Positions 24,825-34,153 of a stretch of 64,000 bases of DNA are shown here, one piece after another. A model generated the notes under the pieces. That model saw only the letters and a program-made list of their open reading frames with translations, was not told the DNA's origin and made no database searches. The translations under genes were made by a program, and so were the position numbers. The DNA is taken from the NCBI GenBank assembly GCA_039964455.1, contig JBDVXK010000010.1, positions 1 through 64,000 on the forward strand, read 5' to 3'. The first letter of the stretch is position 1, and every line of letters starts with the position of its first letter. This DNA comes from CALJFL01 sp039964455. GTDB taxonomy: Bacteria; Pseudomonadota; Gammaproteobacteria; Pseudomonadales; Halieaceae.

Positions 24825-26659
24825 ATCTTGTCCCACATGGAGTTGAAGCCGGTCTCGCTCAGTGAGCCGGTCGTTTTGGGCTGGTCCGTTTCGTCAAGTT
24901 GCTTGATGTAGCGGAAATCGAATTGATTGTATGTGCTGGTAGCTGCGACCTGTCGCTGTAATTGCACCAGGAACTTTTCGCCCTCACGCATCAGAGTAAT
25001 TTTTTGCTTCTCCTTGAAGCCCGAACGGGGAGTGACGAGTGTGTGTGGTTGCCCCACCAATTTGATTTCGGGTAGTAACAGTACCCTCATTGGCTCCGCT
25101 TCATCGCCAACTTTTTGCTGGATTCTGGCTCCGTAAGGCATCGCCCTTGGGCTGAGTAATTCCACGCCCATCAGGGCCTGGGCATCCTGAATCTGGCTTA
25201 TCCAGCGAATGACAGCAATGACCCAATCCTTGGAACCGTCTTCCCTCACGCAGGCAAGATCACCCGAACGGATGCCCTTGGGCAGCTCGCCTTCCCACTC
25301 AACACAATAGCCGCCGGGGCTGGAGTTGATGGCCTGGGCGGGATAAATAGGAAATCGATTGACTGGCTGGTCTTCGAGTAAATCCTTGTTCTCAAGAACC
25401 GCCTGAGTTGCCTCATCGACATCTATCGCGACTTCTTCCGGGCTCTTACTTTGCTCCGCTTGCTCCCGGACGTAATCTTGCTCCGGATTGGCTTCTCCCC
25501 ACTTATCCCGACGCTTCTGCTCTTGCATGAACACGTTGGTTTTGATGCGGTCCGAAGCGGAAGGAATATAGCCTTCGCCAAATAGCAATTGGTCGAAGTC
25601 CTGTTCACCCGCCAGATGGTAGTGCGCGTTACTTAGCCCCACCCCTATCCACAATTTGCTGCCAGCGCGATTCCGACTGAAATTACGCAGACTCATCGTG
25701 CCCAGCGACGTGATCAGGTGATCGATCATGTTCGAGGTTATGGTGGTTTCCTTGTCGAAAGTGATGCCTTTTCGACCCTCGGACTTGTCCAGTTGCTTCA
25801 GCTGCTCCAGGTGCGCAACCAACGGCTCTGTGTCCAGGTAGCGGCATTGCCCGCCCGGTGCCTCGCCCATAAGTGCGGCGTAGAAGGGGGGTTGGTCTGT
25901 ATTCATGTCAATCAGGAAAAGACCCTTGCCTGTTGCTGGATCGTCTACCCGGATGAGTTCGCTCCACTCCTGCAATCCGCGAAATATGCCCGCGATATCG
26001 GTTTGTCGCAGCTGGTTAGGTTTACAGCATGCCAACAACAGAGGCTGCAGATAGGCGGTCGCGATAGAGGTGCTGCCTACCAGAGGGTCGACTACCGGCA
26101 AATGCGCCAATTGCTGGCGCTCAGCCAAAGCGAAAAGCTGGTGCAGCGTAAGCCATGCACGGAGCTCAACTGGTTGATAGAGCTGGTAGGCCTGCATGAT
26201 TCTGCGACCGCCAAACCCGATGGCACGCTGCAGGGCTTCACACACCAGTCTGGCAGGATTGATGTCACGGACCATGTCACGTTGTTGAATAGTATGCACC
26301 GCTGCCAGCGCATATCCCGCACCGGCAACCGTGAACAGGCTGTCGCTGAGCTCAGCTAACTGCCGTGGCTCTTCCGGCAAGACCAGCGGTTGATTGAGAA
26401 ATGTTCGAGATAGTGCAGCGTTTGCGGCGAACAGGCTGGGCCGCAGTGCCTCCAGGATATTGAAGCGGAGCGCCGGGTCTATGGTTACGGTGTTCAGTTG
26501 GCCTATGACCTGGTGCAGCAGTTGCACGGACTGGCGCGCATTGCCGGCCGGCAATGCCTGTGCCCAGGCGTGAGCGCTTTCTGCGTCCAACCCGAATGGC
26601 TCAAAGCTTGCCGTATCCTGAACCGGCAGCTGCAGTGTGATGGGTGCGTTTCCCGCCAT
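24821..26659 (-). CDS. PilZ-like domain protein of unknown function
   Basis: A 612-residue cytoplasmic protein with no signal or membrane segment. The first 400 residues form an alpha-rich region I do not recognise. The C-terminal 150 or so resemble PilZ: AINSSPGGYCVEW matches the (D/N)xSxxG motif, with SGDLACVRED and VIRWISQ...MGVELL after it. The Arg-rich RxxxR that holds c-di-GMP is not seen ahead of it (NRFPIYPAQ), so ligand binding is doubtful. A charged linker (about 400-455) separates the two parts. The ATG at 26659 is chosen over a frame open to 26764. It converges on serB, sharing CTAG. Confidence 0.75.
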   Translation of the reverse strand: MAGNAPITLQLPVQDTASFEPFGLDAESAHAWAQALPAGNARQSVQLLHQVIGQLNTVTIDPALRFNILEALRPSLFAANAALSRTFLNQPLVLPEEPRQLAELSDSLFTVAGAGYALAAVHTIQQRDMVRDINPARLVCEALQRAIGFGGRRIMQAYQLYQPVELRAWLTLHQLFALAERQQLAHLPVVDPLVGSTSIATAYLQPLLLACCKPNQLRQTDIAGIFRGLQEWSELIRVDDPATGKGLFLIDMNTDQPPFYAALMGEAPGGQCRYLDTEPLVAHLEQLKQLDKSEGRKGITFDKETTITSNMIDHLITSLGTMSLRNFSRNRAGSKLWIGVGLSNAHYHLAGEQDFDQLLFGEGYIPSASDRIKTNVFMQEQKRRDKWGEANPEQDYVREQAEQSKSPEEVAIDVDEATQAVLENKDLLEDQPVNRFPIYPAQAINSSPGGYCVEWEGELPKGIRSGDLACVREDGSKDWVIAVIRWISQIQDAQALMGVELLSPRAMPYGARIQQKVGDEAEPMRVLLLPEIKLVGQPHTLVTPRSGFKEKQKITLMREGEKFLVQLQRQVAATSTYNQFDFRYIKQLDETDQPKTTGSLSETGFNSMWDKI

Positions 26660-26757
26660 ACCCCAAGGCCTCGACTTTATATTAGTTTGTAGGTGCCAGC
26701 CCTTATGGCCTAAGAATAGCCTATCTGGTGAGTTTGTCGCCAGTGCAATCTCCACGG

Positions 26758-26786
26758 CTGCCAAAGTGCATGGGGTGCGGTATCAT
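26758..26786 (+). promoter_or_regulatory. Sigma-70-type promoter of efp
   Basis: CTGCCA (-35), 17-bp spacer, TATCAT (-10) at 26781-26786. The predicted start is near 26793, giving a leader of about 26 nt. Confidence 0.5.
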
Positions 26787-26818
26787 GTGCGGCTTTTAGA
26801 CTCCGGGGACCAAACACC

Positions 26819-27391
26819 ATGGCGAACTACTCTACCAATGAATTTCGCGCCGGCCTTAAAGTGATGCTGGATGGGGAACCTTGCAGCATTCTCGAGAACG
26901 AATTTGTTAAGCCGGGCAAGGGCCAGGCGTTCAATCGCGTTCGCCTGCGTAACCTGAATACCGGGAGAGTCTGGGACCGCACCTTCAAATCCGGCGAAAG
27001 CCTGGAGGGTGCCGATGTGATGGACCAGACTATGGAATATCTCTACAACGATGGTGAGTTCTGGTACTTCATGGAGCCAGATACCTTTGAGCAGCATCAG
27101 GCCGATGCCAAAGCTGTGGGCGATTCGCATCGCTGGCTTAAGGAACAGGATCGCTGTGAAGTCACACTCTATAACGGCTCGCCCTTGTCTGTGGAGCCTG
27201 CCAATTTTGTCGAACTCGAAATTACCGAGACCGACCCGGGGTTAAAGGGCGATACCGCCCAGGGTGGTAGTAAACCGGCTACCCTGAGCACCGGGGCCGT
27301 GGTCAAGGTCCCCCTGTTTCTCAGTCAGGGTGAGATCATTCGAGTTGATACTCGCAGCGGCGAATATGTCGGCCGTGCCGGTAAGTCCTGA
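26819..27391 (+). CDS. efp: Translation elongation factor P
   Basis: Relieves ribosome stalling at polyproline stretches. It is 190 aa with the three beta-barrel domains. The tip loop FVKPGKGQAFNRVRLRN carries Lys34, the residue beta-lysylated in the EpmA pathway (Lys type, not the Arg32 type of Pseudomonas). The C-terminus VDTRSGEYVGRAGKS is typical. The next gene, 6 bp on, is epmA, which performs the modification, so substrate and modifier are co-encoded. The ATG follows the promoter at 26758-26786 by about 33 nt. Confidence 0.97.
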   Translation: MANYSTNEFRAGLKVMLDGEPCSILENEFVKPGKGQAFNRVRLRNLNTGRVWDRTFKSGESLEGADVMDQTMEYLYNDGEFWYFMEPDTFEQHQADAKAVGDSHRWLKEQDRCEVTLYNGSPLSVEPANFVELEITETDPGLKGDTAQGGSKPATLSTGAVVKVPLFLSQGEIIRVDTRSGEYVGRAGKS

Positions 27392-27397
27392 TAGGCA

Positions 27398-28354
27398 GTG
27401 AACCGCTGGCAGCCCGGCGCAGATCATGAGGCGCTGCGCCAGCGAGCGGCGTTGCTCGCCGATATAAGATCGTTTTTTGCAGATCGACATGTGCTGGAGG
27501 TGGACACGCCGTTGCTGTGTAGCAGTGGCGTTACCGACCCCGCACTGGAACCCCTGCTGGTAGAGCAGGGCCGTTCGTTAACCGAAGCGCGGTACCTGCA
27601 AACCTCACCTGAATATGCGATGAAGCGCCTGCTGGCGTCGGGCAGCGGGCCTATCTATCAGATTGCCCATGCTTTTCGTGATGATGAATCCGGGCGACGG
27701 CACAATCCCGAGTTCACCCTGCTCGAATGGTACCGGCCCAATCTGGACCATCATGCCCTGATGGAAGAAGTGGCTGCATTGGTTGGCGGTTTATTGGCGC
27801 GGGAAGGCAGCAAAAAATACAGCTATAGGGAGTTATTCGCAGAGTTTGTGGCGGTAGATCCGTTTTCTGCGACAGCTGCTGAGCTTGAGGCCGCTGCGCG
27901 CAAGTTAACAGATGCCGGGAACCTGCAGGGGTCGCGTGAGTTCTGGCTCGATATGTTACTGACTCACGCAATAGAGCCTGCCCTGGCTGATCTGGGCATG
28001 GTGTTCGTCTACGATTATCCGGCGCCGCAGGCCGCGCTAGCTCGTATTGTTGAAGTCGATGGTGTGAGTGTGGGGCAGCGCTTTGAACTCTACGTTGATG
28101 GGGTTGAGTTAGCGAATGGCTACTGCGAGCTCACCGATGCGACAGAGCAACGCCGGCGTTTTGAGGAAGACAATCGTCGGCGTCTTGTTGCGGGCAAGCG
28201 TGAGCTGCCAATCGACGATAACCTGCTGGCCGCGATGGCGTCAGGATTGCCTGACTGTAGCGGCGTTGCACTGGGTATTGACCGTCTGCTGATGCTGAAA
28301 ACCGGCATCGACGACATTCGAAGGGTGCAGAGTTTCAGTTGGGACCGGTGTTGA
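27398..28354 (+). CDS. epmA: Elongation factor P--(R)-beta-lysine ligase
   Basis: LysRS paralogue (GenX/PoxA) that joins beta-lysine to Lys34 of EF-P. At 318 aa it has only the class II synthetase core and lacks the N-terminal tRNA anticodon domain of true LysRS. Visible are TSPEYAMKRLLASG, FRDDESGRRHNPEFTLLEWYRP (motif 2), ELANGYCELTDATEQRRRFEEDN and DCSGVALGIDRLLML (motif 3). The start is GTG, 6 bp after the efp stop. epmB, which makes beta-lysine from lysine, is not in the window and would have to be elsewhere. The 3' end overlaps the convergent thioesterase gene by 20 bp. Confidence 0.95.
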   Translation: MNRWQPGADHEALRQRAALLADIRSFFADRHVLEVDTPLLCSSGVTDPALEPLLVEQGRSLTEARYLQTSPEYAMKRLLASGSGPIYQIAHAFRDDESGRRHNPEFTLLEWYRPNLDHHALMEEVAALVGGLLAREGSKKYSYRELFAEFVAVDPFSATAAELEAAARKLTDAGNLQGSREFWLDMLLTHAIEPALADLGMVFVYDYPAPQAALARIVEVDGVSVGQRFELYVDGVELANGYCELTDATEQRRRFEEDNRRRLVAGKRELPIDDNLLAAMASGLPDCSGVALGIDRLLMLKTGIDDIRRVQSFSWDRC

Positions 28355-28790
28355 TAATTGCCGGGCTATAGCCCTGGATGAATTCCTTGGGCATGCGTCG
28401 GGGCTTCCCCGTGCTGAGCTCTATACAGGCAAAGCGCATCGCTCCGCGCAACAAGGTCCTGCCGTCAGCGGGGCGCAGAACCTGGAAGCGGCGCTGCATG
28501 GTCAGCTTGCCGTCCCAATTGATGATCCAGGTAGCCACGACTACGTCATCGCCTTCTCGCGAGGCCGCAAGGTAGTCATATTCGCTGCGCGTTATTGCCA
28601 TCGCGCGATCTAGCTGTTGGTAGCTGGCAATGTCCAGCCCCAGCGATTCCGAGTGCTGCCAGGCCACCTGTTCACACCACTTCACGTAAACCGTGTTGTT
28701 AGTGTGTTGCAGCCCATCGATATCGCTGGCGGTAACGCGGGTGTTTAGCGTGAATGGTTGGGGATAATCCCAGATAGCATCGGTATTCAT
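28335..28790 (-). CDS. Acyl-CoA thioesterase, hotdog fold (4HBT/FadM type)
   Basis: A 151-residue single hotdog domain. The family motif is DIDGLQHTNNTVYVKWCEQVAW, with the Asp/His/Asn cluster used in thioester hydrolysis, then SEYDYLAASREGDDVVV and MRRFQVLRP-like strands. The family hydrolyses acyl-CoA or hydroxybenzoyl-CoA; the acyl chain length cannot be read here. It may follow nothing closely: nhaC ends 10 bp downstream of its start on the same strand, so the two could be co-transcribed. It converges with epmA. Confidence 0.9.
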   Translation of the reverse strand: MNTDAIWDYPQPFTLNTRVTASDIDGLQHTNNTVYVKWCEQVAWQHSESLGLDIASYQQLDRAMAITRSEYDYLAASREGDDVVVATWIINWDGKLTMQRRFQVLRPADGRTLLRGAMRFACIELSTGKPRRMPKEFIQGYSPAIINTGPN

Positions 28791-28799
28791 GGCGTTGAT

Positions 28800-30335
28800 T
28801 CAGCTGCTCCGAGCAGGTACAGCCGCTTCACTGTCCGCAGGCTTGATCGCTATGGACAGAAAAGCATAGGCGATAGCGATTATTGGGCACAGTAGATTGA
28901 AAAAAGCATAGGGCGCATAACTGAAGGTGGCGACACCCAGCGTAGCTGACATATAGGCACCACAGGTATTCCAAGGTATGAGTGCCGATGTGAGCGTGGC
29001 CGAATCCTCCAATGTGCGCGACAGGTTGAGAGGCGACAGACCGCGGCGCTGATACTCGTCCTTGAACATCCGGCCAGGCAGTGCCACGGCAATAAACTGG
29101 TCAGCAGCGAGGATGTTGGTACTGATACAGGTGGCAACCGTCGTGGTGATTAGCGACCCGGTGCTGCTGACCCCGCGCATTGCCTGGGTCAGAAGGTAGT
29201 TAAGTATGCCGGTCCGTTCCAGCACGCCACCGAAGCCCAGGGCACAGATGATCAGCCAGACGGTATTCAGCATACTGCTCATTCCGCCCTTGCTCAGCAG
29301 TGCATCCAGAAACTCATTGCCGCTGTTGGAGACGTAACCGTCAAACAAGGCAATCCAGACCCCCTTGAACAGCAGCATGAACCTTGACAGCTCCGCGTCC
29401 TCTCCGGCCAATTTCGCCACCACATCCGGTTGGAACAGCAGGGCGAATACAGCGCCGGTCAAGGCACTGACAACGATTGCCGGGTAAGCCGGAAAACGTT
29501 TATAGACCAGCACCAGCATCAGTATCAGAGGCAGCAACAGGTGCGAACCGATAGCGAACTCTTGCAGCAGGCTGGACTGTAGCTCCTCGATCTCGGCAGG
29601 TGTTGCGCCCTCGCCGCTACCCAGTAAGGCGAAGATCAACAGTGCGATGGCGAAACTGGGCACAGTGGTCCATAGCATGTGCCGGATGTGGTCAAACAGG
29701 TCTACGCCGGTGGCGGCGGCTGCCAGATTAGTGGTGTCTGACATTGGCGACAGTTTGTCACCAAAGTAGGCCCCGGAAATAATTGCGCCTGCGGTAATTG
29801 CCGGTGACAGGTCGAAGCTGCCGGCGATACCCATCAAGCCAATACCCAAGGTCCCGGCGACCGTCCAGGAACTGCCAATGCTGATTGCAACGATGGCACA
29901 GATGAGTGCGCAGGCGGCGTAAAAAATGCCGGGGTTGAGCACCTCTACTCCAAAGTAAATCATTGCCGGGACCGTGCCGCTTAAAATCCAGGTGCCGATT
30001 AACATGCCCACCGATAACAGGATAAGACTGGGTCCCAGGCCAACACTGATACCAGTGACAATGCCTTCCTGCGCTGTTTTCCAGTTCAAGCCGGTGCGTT
30101 TGCCCACCAGCGCCGCCACACAAGTTGCCATCACCAAAGCGATTTGATTTGCGCCGTAAGATGAATCGGCGCCGAAGAGGTACACGGAGCAGGCGAGCAG
30201 ACTAATCAGGAATAGAATCGGGGCCAGAGCGAGAGCCGGCGTAAGCCTTGGGTTTTCGTGTCGTGTGTTTTCCAATTGTCGGCTAGCCCGCTTAGAAGAG
30301 CTGGCAGAATGCACTAAAACAGCCGGCAGGTACAA
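28800..30335 (-). CDS. nhaC: Na+/H+ antiporter, NhaC family
   Basis: Inner-membrane exchanger of sodium for protons, 511 aa from the chosen start, with about eleven to twelve hydrophobic segments. NhaC features include SIGSSWTVAGTLGIGLMGI, AGAIISGAYFGDKLSPMSDTTNLA, ILAADQFIAVALPGRMF and LEDSATLTSALIPWNTCGAYMSATLGV. It fits life in salt water. The start is uncertain. TTG 30335 has GGGAG six bases ahead but adds about 20 unconserved residues. TTG 30275 (LENTRHENP...) lies nearer the first helix but has no ribosome site. The stop lies 10 bp from the thioesterase start. Confidence 0.92.
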   Translation of the reverse strand: MYLPAVLVHSASSSKRASRQLENTRHENPRLTPALALAPILFLISLLACSVYLFGADSSYGANQIALVMATCVAALVGKRTGLNWKTAQEGIVTGISVGLGPSLILLSVGMLIGTWILSGTVPAMIYFGVEVLNPGIFYAACALICAIVAISIGSSWTVAGTLGIGLMGIAGSFDLSPAITAGAIISGAYFGDKLSPMSDTTNLAAAATGVDLFDHIRHMLWTTVPSFAIALLIFALLGSGEGATPAEIEELQSSLLQEFAIGSHLLLPLILMLVLVYKRFPAYPAIVVSALTGAVFALLFQPDVVAKLAGEDAELSRFMLLFKGVWIALFDGYVSNSGNEFLDALLSKGGMSSMLNTVWLIICALGFGGVLERTGILNYLLTQAMRGVSSTGSLITTTVATCISTNILAADQFIAVALPGRMFKDEYQRRGLSPLNLSRTLEDSATLTSALIPWNTCGAYMSATLGVATFSYAPYAFFNLLCPIIAIAYAFLSIAIKPADSEAAVPARSS

Positions 30336-30410
30336 GTCGGGCTCCCCACTCTGGCAGTTTTTGGCGGTTCACGTAAGATACCAGCGCCCTGCAAAAAAAG
30401 AGTTACTGCT

Positions 30411-31583
30411 GTGCTCACTAAAACCTTGTTACCCGGCCGGCTTGCGGCACTTCTGGTCCTGCCCTGGTTCGCCACGCTTCTGGCCTGTACCGGCTATGGC
30501 GATAGCGGCCCAGCCAGTTCAGTTGCCCTGAAAGAAGCTGATGCGCAGAGCAGCGCACCGAGTGCGGCGACCCCCTTGATTGTGAAGACCCTGTTTAGCG
30601 ACCTGCGCGAGCCCTGGGGTATGGATTTCCTCCCCGATGGCCGCCTGCTGGTTACCGAAAAATCAGGTGTGCTTAGTATCTTCGACCCCAACGACTGGCA
30701 GCGCCAGCTGGTCTCCAATCTGCCGGCGTCGGCAGAGGCAGGGCAGGGTGGTTTGATGGATGTGCTGGTGCACCCGGATTTCGAACAGAACGGTTGGTTG
30801 TACCTGAGTTACTCGGTTGAGCGTGACGGACTTTACAGTACGCGTGTCAGTCGCTTCCGCCTGAGTGGGCAGGCCCTGGTTGAACAGGAAGACCTTTTCA
30901 CTGCCCAGCCCTATTTCGAACAGCGTCGTCACTTCGGCTCGCGTCTTCTGCTGGATGACGGGTACCTGTATATCACCGTGGGTGATCGCGGTAATCGTGA
31001 TTTGGCCCAGAGCCTGGAGACGCACAATGGCAAGGTGATGCGGCTGATGGAAGATGGCGCTATCCCTGGCGATAATCCTTTTACATCGACACCGGATGCG
31101 CGCCCCGAGATATGGACCTACGGGCACCGCAACCCTCAGGGCATAGCGCGGCATCCCAGCAACGGCGCTATTTGGCTCGCTGAGCATGGTCCCCAGGGTG
31201 GTGACGAAGTGAACGTGCTGACCCGTGGTCATAATTATGGCTGGCCGTTAATTACCTACGGCGAAGAGTATGGCGGTGGCAAAATTGGTCGTGGTACACA
31301 CAGTGACGGCCTGCAGCAGCCCCTGGTGTATTGGGTGCCTTCTATCGGGGCAGGCAATATCGATTTTTACACGGGAGATTACTACCCCGGCTGGGAGGAC
31401 TCGCTTCTGGTCGCCGGGCTGAAACTTACCCGCATCAGCCGCCTGGAACTGGAGGACGACGGGCTTGGGCGCGAAACACGCCTGCTGGCCGACCTGAAGA
31501 TGCGCATTCGTGATGTACAGTTAGGACCAGACGGTCTGGTCTATGCGCTGGCGGGCGGTTCCAGATTGATCAGGTTGCAGTGA
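30411..31583 (+). CDS. PQQ-dependent sugar dehydrogenase-like lipoprotein
   Basis: Six-bladed beta-propeller of the soluble glucose/aldose sugar dehydrogenase (YliI/Asd) family, which oxidises sugars with PQQ. The 390-residue protein has a lipoprotein signal with lipobox LLAC (Cys26), a Ser/Ala-rich linker and then the propeller from about 58. It shows LREPWGMDFLPDGRLLVTEK, HPDFEQNGWLYLSYS, YTYGHRNPQG-type RNPQGIARHP, EHGPQGGDEVN and NYGWPLITYGEEYGG, which include the family's catalytic His and Arg region. The start is GTG. PQQ synthesis genes are not in the window. The EamA gene starts inside its stop (GTGA). Confidence 0.9.
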   Translation: MLTKTLLPGRLAALLVLPWFATLLACTGYGDSGPASSVALKEADAQSSAPSAATPLIVKTLFSDLREPWGMDFLPDGRLLVTEKSGVLSIFDPNDWQRQLVSNLPASAEAGQGGLMDVLVHPDFEQNGWLYLSYSVERDGLYSTRVSRFRLSGQALVEQEDLFTAQPYFEQRRHFGSRLLLDDGYLYITVGDRGNRDLAQSLETHNGKVMRLMEDGAIPGDNPFTSTPDARPEIWTYGHRNPQGIARHPSNGAIWLAEHGPQGGDEVNVLTRGHNYGWPLITYGEEYGGGKIGRGTHSDGLQQPLVYWVPSIGAGNIDFYTGDYYPGWEDSLLVAGLKLTRISRLELEDDGLGRETRLLADLKMRIRDVQLGPDGLVYALAGGSRLIRLQ

Positions 31584-32464
31584 CTCGCGATCGCCAGGCG
31601 CTGTTACTGGGACTGGCCGCAGTTCTTCTGTGGTCTACCGTTGCCACCGCATTTAAGCTGGCGCTGCAGGAGTTCGATGTATTTCAGCTGGTAGCCTATG
31701 CCGTATTGGTTTCGGCGGTGGCCCTGTTGGCGCTGGTTGCCCAGCAGCGCAAGCTAGCCCTGTTGGCAAGCTATGGCCGCGAGCATTTACCTTTCTATTT
31801 AGTTCTGGCGCTGCTTAACCCGCTGCTGTACTACCTGGTTTTATTACGTGCCTACGACCTGCTGCCGGCGCAGCAGGCGCAACCTATCAACTACACCTGG
31901 GCGATTACTCTGGCGCTTCTGGCGGTGCCTTTTCTGGGCCAGAAACTCAGTGGTCGCGACGTGCTGGCCGCTATCATGGGCTACGGCGGCGTCGTTATTA
32001 TTGCGACCCGGGGTCAGTTGCTGGAGATGCAGTTTGACAGTGTTGAAGGTGTTGGCCTGGCTCTGGCCAGCACGGTGCTGTGGGCACTTTACTGGTTGCT
32101 GAGTACCCGTAACCCCCGCGATCCGCTGGTGAGTCTTTGCCTGAACTTTCTGCTGGCCGCGCCTTGTGCGCTGGCAATCTGCGCGATCTTTTCCACGCTG
32201 ACGTTGCCAACTTTAAAAGGCGCACTGGCGGCTATCTGGATAGGCCTGTTCGAAATGGGGGTGACTTTTGCACTCTGGTCTGCAGCATTGCGATTGGCCA
32301 GCGGCGTGGCGCGCATAGGCAATCTGATTTTTTTGTCGCCATTGATCTCACTGGTGCTCATTGCCACGGTGTTGGGGGAAGTGATACACCCGGCGACGCT
32401 GGTAGGCTTGATGCTGATCATTCCAGCTGTGTTACTGCAGCAATCCCAGCCGGCGAAGACGTAG
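31580..32464 (+). CDS. EamA/DMT-superfamily permease
   Basis: Inner-membrane transporter of the drug/metabolite class, 294 aa, with ten predicted helices in two EamA repeats (about 8-140 and 150-285). It includes LLWSTVATAFKLAL, NYTWAITLALLAVPFLGQKLSGRDVLAAIMGYGGVVIIA and the second-half LIFLSPLISLVLIATVLGEVIHPATLVGLMLI. The substrate cannot be told from sequence; members move amino acids or other small metabolites. The GTG start overlaps the stop of the sugar dehydrogenase as GTGA, so the two are translated together. Confidence 0.9.
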   Translation: MTRDRQALLLGLAAVLLWSTVATAFKLALQEFDVFQLVAYAVLVSAVALLALVAQQRKLALLASYGREHLPFYLVLALLNPLLYYLVLLRAYDLLPAQQAQPINYTWAITLALLAVPFLGQKLSGRDVLAAIMGYGGVVIIATRGQLLEMQFDSVEGVGLALASTVLWALYWLLSTRNPRDPLVSLCLNFLLAAPCALAICAIFSTLTLPTLKGALAAIWIGLFEMGVTFALWSAALRLASGVARIGNLIFLSPLISLVLIATVLGEVIHPATLVGLMLIIPAVLLQQSQPAKT

Positions 32465-32470
32465 CCAGAG

Positions 32471-34153
32471 GTGGAGCAGTTGGTCCCAGAACCCGCCACG
32501 GTCCAGTTGCAGCCACGTTATTACCTGCACAACTTCGAGAAACTCTGCAGCCTTGTGCTGTCCCAGTATCACGATGTGCTAACAGACGAGGAACATGAGT
32601 TTCTGGACTGTTTTGCTAAGCTTGATATCGACGCGCAATGCCTTTACCTGCGATTGGTATCCCGTGTCGGCCCCTGGTTTCGACTGTCGACTCTGGCCTA
32701 CGAAGAAATAGGCGCTGCCGAGCCGGCGGCGCAGGCGCTGGTTGCGGCGGGCCTTGCAATCTGGGCTGATGAATTGACGGTAGACGAGCTGCAGGGATTG
32801 TTCACTCGCCCTGAGCTAGCCGATCTCTTTCGGGAGCAGCTGGCAGGCGCAGTTGTCAGAACCCGCAAGGCAGCGTTGGCAGAACAGATTGCGGAGTTGG
32901 CGATGTCACCCGCAGCGCTTTGTGAGTTGGTCAGCGAGGCCACAAGCGAGCGGTTTATTGCGCCGTTGGGCGGCGAAGTCCTGGCTCTGCTGGAATTACT
33001 ATTCTTCGGTAACCGTCGCCAGGGATTAACCGACTTCTTACTCAGCGATCTCGGGGTGGCCAACTATTTTCCCTACACCTTAGGCACTGGGCAGCGTTTT
33101 TTTGTGAGTCGTGCGGCGGTAGAGGAATATCTGCTGTGCGGAGAGCTTGCCGACCAGCACTACCAGTGGCAGGAAACTCGCGAGCCAGCCTCTCTGCGCG
33201 TTCTGGCCGAGCAGCTGCTAGCCCAGCCATTCGAGCATGTATCCAGTGCGCGCCGCTGGCAGCGTTTGTGCAACCGTATTGCACGCGATCTGGAGCGCAC
33301 TGGCGACCTGAACCTGGCCTTGGCACTGTACAGTCGTAGCCAGTTGCATCCAGCACGTGAGCGCAGTGCCCGTGTTCTGGAGGCGCAGGCGCAGTGGCCG
33401 TCTGCGATTGAGGTATGTGAGGAGATTCTGGTCGACGCATGGTGCGAAGATGAACAAGCGGCCGCGCAGAGAATGTTGCCTCGCCTGCAACGCAAAGCGG
33501 GTTGTGTTGCGACCCCGCGGCCCCGAGATCAGTTCGCTGAACGGCAACTGTTGGTAAACAAGGTCTCAGGGTCGGTAGAGAGAGACACGGCGGCGGTGTT
33601 GACCAGTGACTGGTCGCAGGTACGCTATGTGGAAAATAAATTAATGTGCAGTTTGTTTGGACTGGCTTTCTGGGAAGAGATTTTTGCGGCTATCCCCGGT
33701 GCTTTTCATAACCCCTACCAAAGCGTGCCTACCGATATGTATGAGCAGGGCTTTAGTCAGCGCCGCCAGGATAATCTCGCCCAGCGACTGCAACATCTCT
33801 CGGGAGTCGACTTACCCGCCGAGCTTGGTTCTGCCTACCGAAAATATCGTGATTATCAGTGTCGCTGGACACATTGGCGAGCGCTCGATGAGGAACTTGT
33901 GGAAACGGCGGCGCGCATCATTCCAACCGATCACCTGCTGAGTATTTGGCAGCGAATGCTGTTCGACCCTGGGGAAAATCGTCGCGGTTTTCCCGACCTG
34001 ATCGCGTTTGGTGAACAACCCGGTGACTACCAGATGATTGAAGTTAAGGGCCCCGGCGATAGCCTGCAGGAAAGTCAAAAACGTTGGCTACGTTTCTTCG
34101 CCACCAACAGCATACCGGCCAGCGTTGCCCAGGTGAGGTGGGCGGATGGCTGA
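32471..34153 (+). CDS. FAN1-type structure-specific nuclease (VRR-NUC)
   Basis: Bacterial homologue of Fanconi-associated nuclease 1, which cuts 5' flaps and unhooks DNA crosslinks. The 560-residue protein has an N-terminal SAP-like and helical DNA-binding region, a middle TPR-like region (about 270-360: ARDLERTGDLNLALALYSRS, AQWPSAIEVCEEILVDAW), then ENKLMCSLFGLAFWEEIF, typical of FAN1. The VRR-NUC catalytic core lies at about 505-545: GFPDLIAFG with Asp509, MIEVKGPGD with Glu524 and Lys526, and a downstream Gln in LQESQKRWL. The GTG start follows EamA by 6 bp. Its last 8 bp overlap the helicase gene. Confidence 0.93.
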   Translation: MEQLVPEPATVQLQPRYYLHNFEKLCSLVLSQYHDVLTDEEHEFLDCFAKLDIDAQCLYLRLVSRVGPWFRLSTLAYEEIGAAEPAAQALVAAGLAIWADELTVDELQGLFTRPELADLFREQLAGAVVRTRKAALAEQIAELAMSPAALCELVSEATSERFIAPLGGEVLALLELLFFGNRRQGLTDFLLSDLGVANYFPYTLGTGQRFFVSRAAVEEYLLCGELADQHYQWQETREPASLRVLAEQLLAQPFEHVSSARRWQRLCNRIARDLERTGDLNLALALYSRSQLHPARERSARVLEAQAQWPSAIEVCEEILVDAWCEDEQAAAQRMLPRLQRKAGCVATPRPRDQFAERQLLVNKVSGSVERDTAAVLTSDWSQVRYVENKLMCSLFGLAFWEEIFAAIPGAFHNPYQSVPTDMYEQGFSQRRQDNLAQRLQHLSGVDLPAELGSAYRKYRDYQCRWTHWRALDEELVETAARIIPTDHLLSIWQRMLFDPGENRRGFPDLIAFGEQPGDYQMIEVKGPGDSLQESQKRWLRFFATNSIPASVAQVRWADG

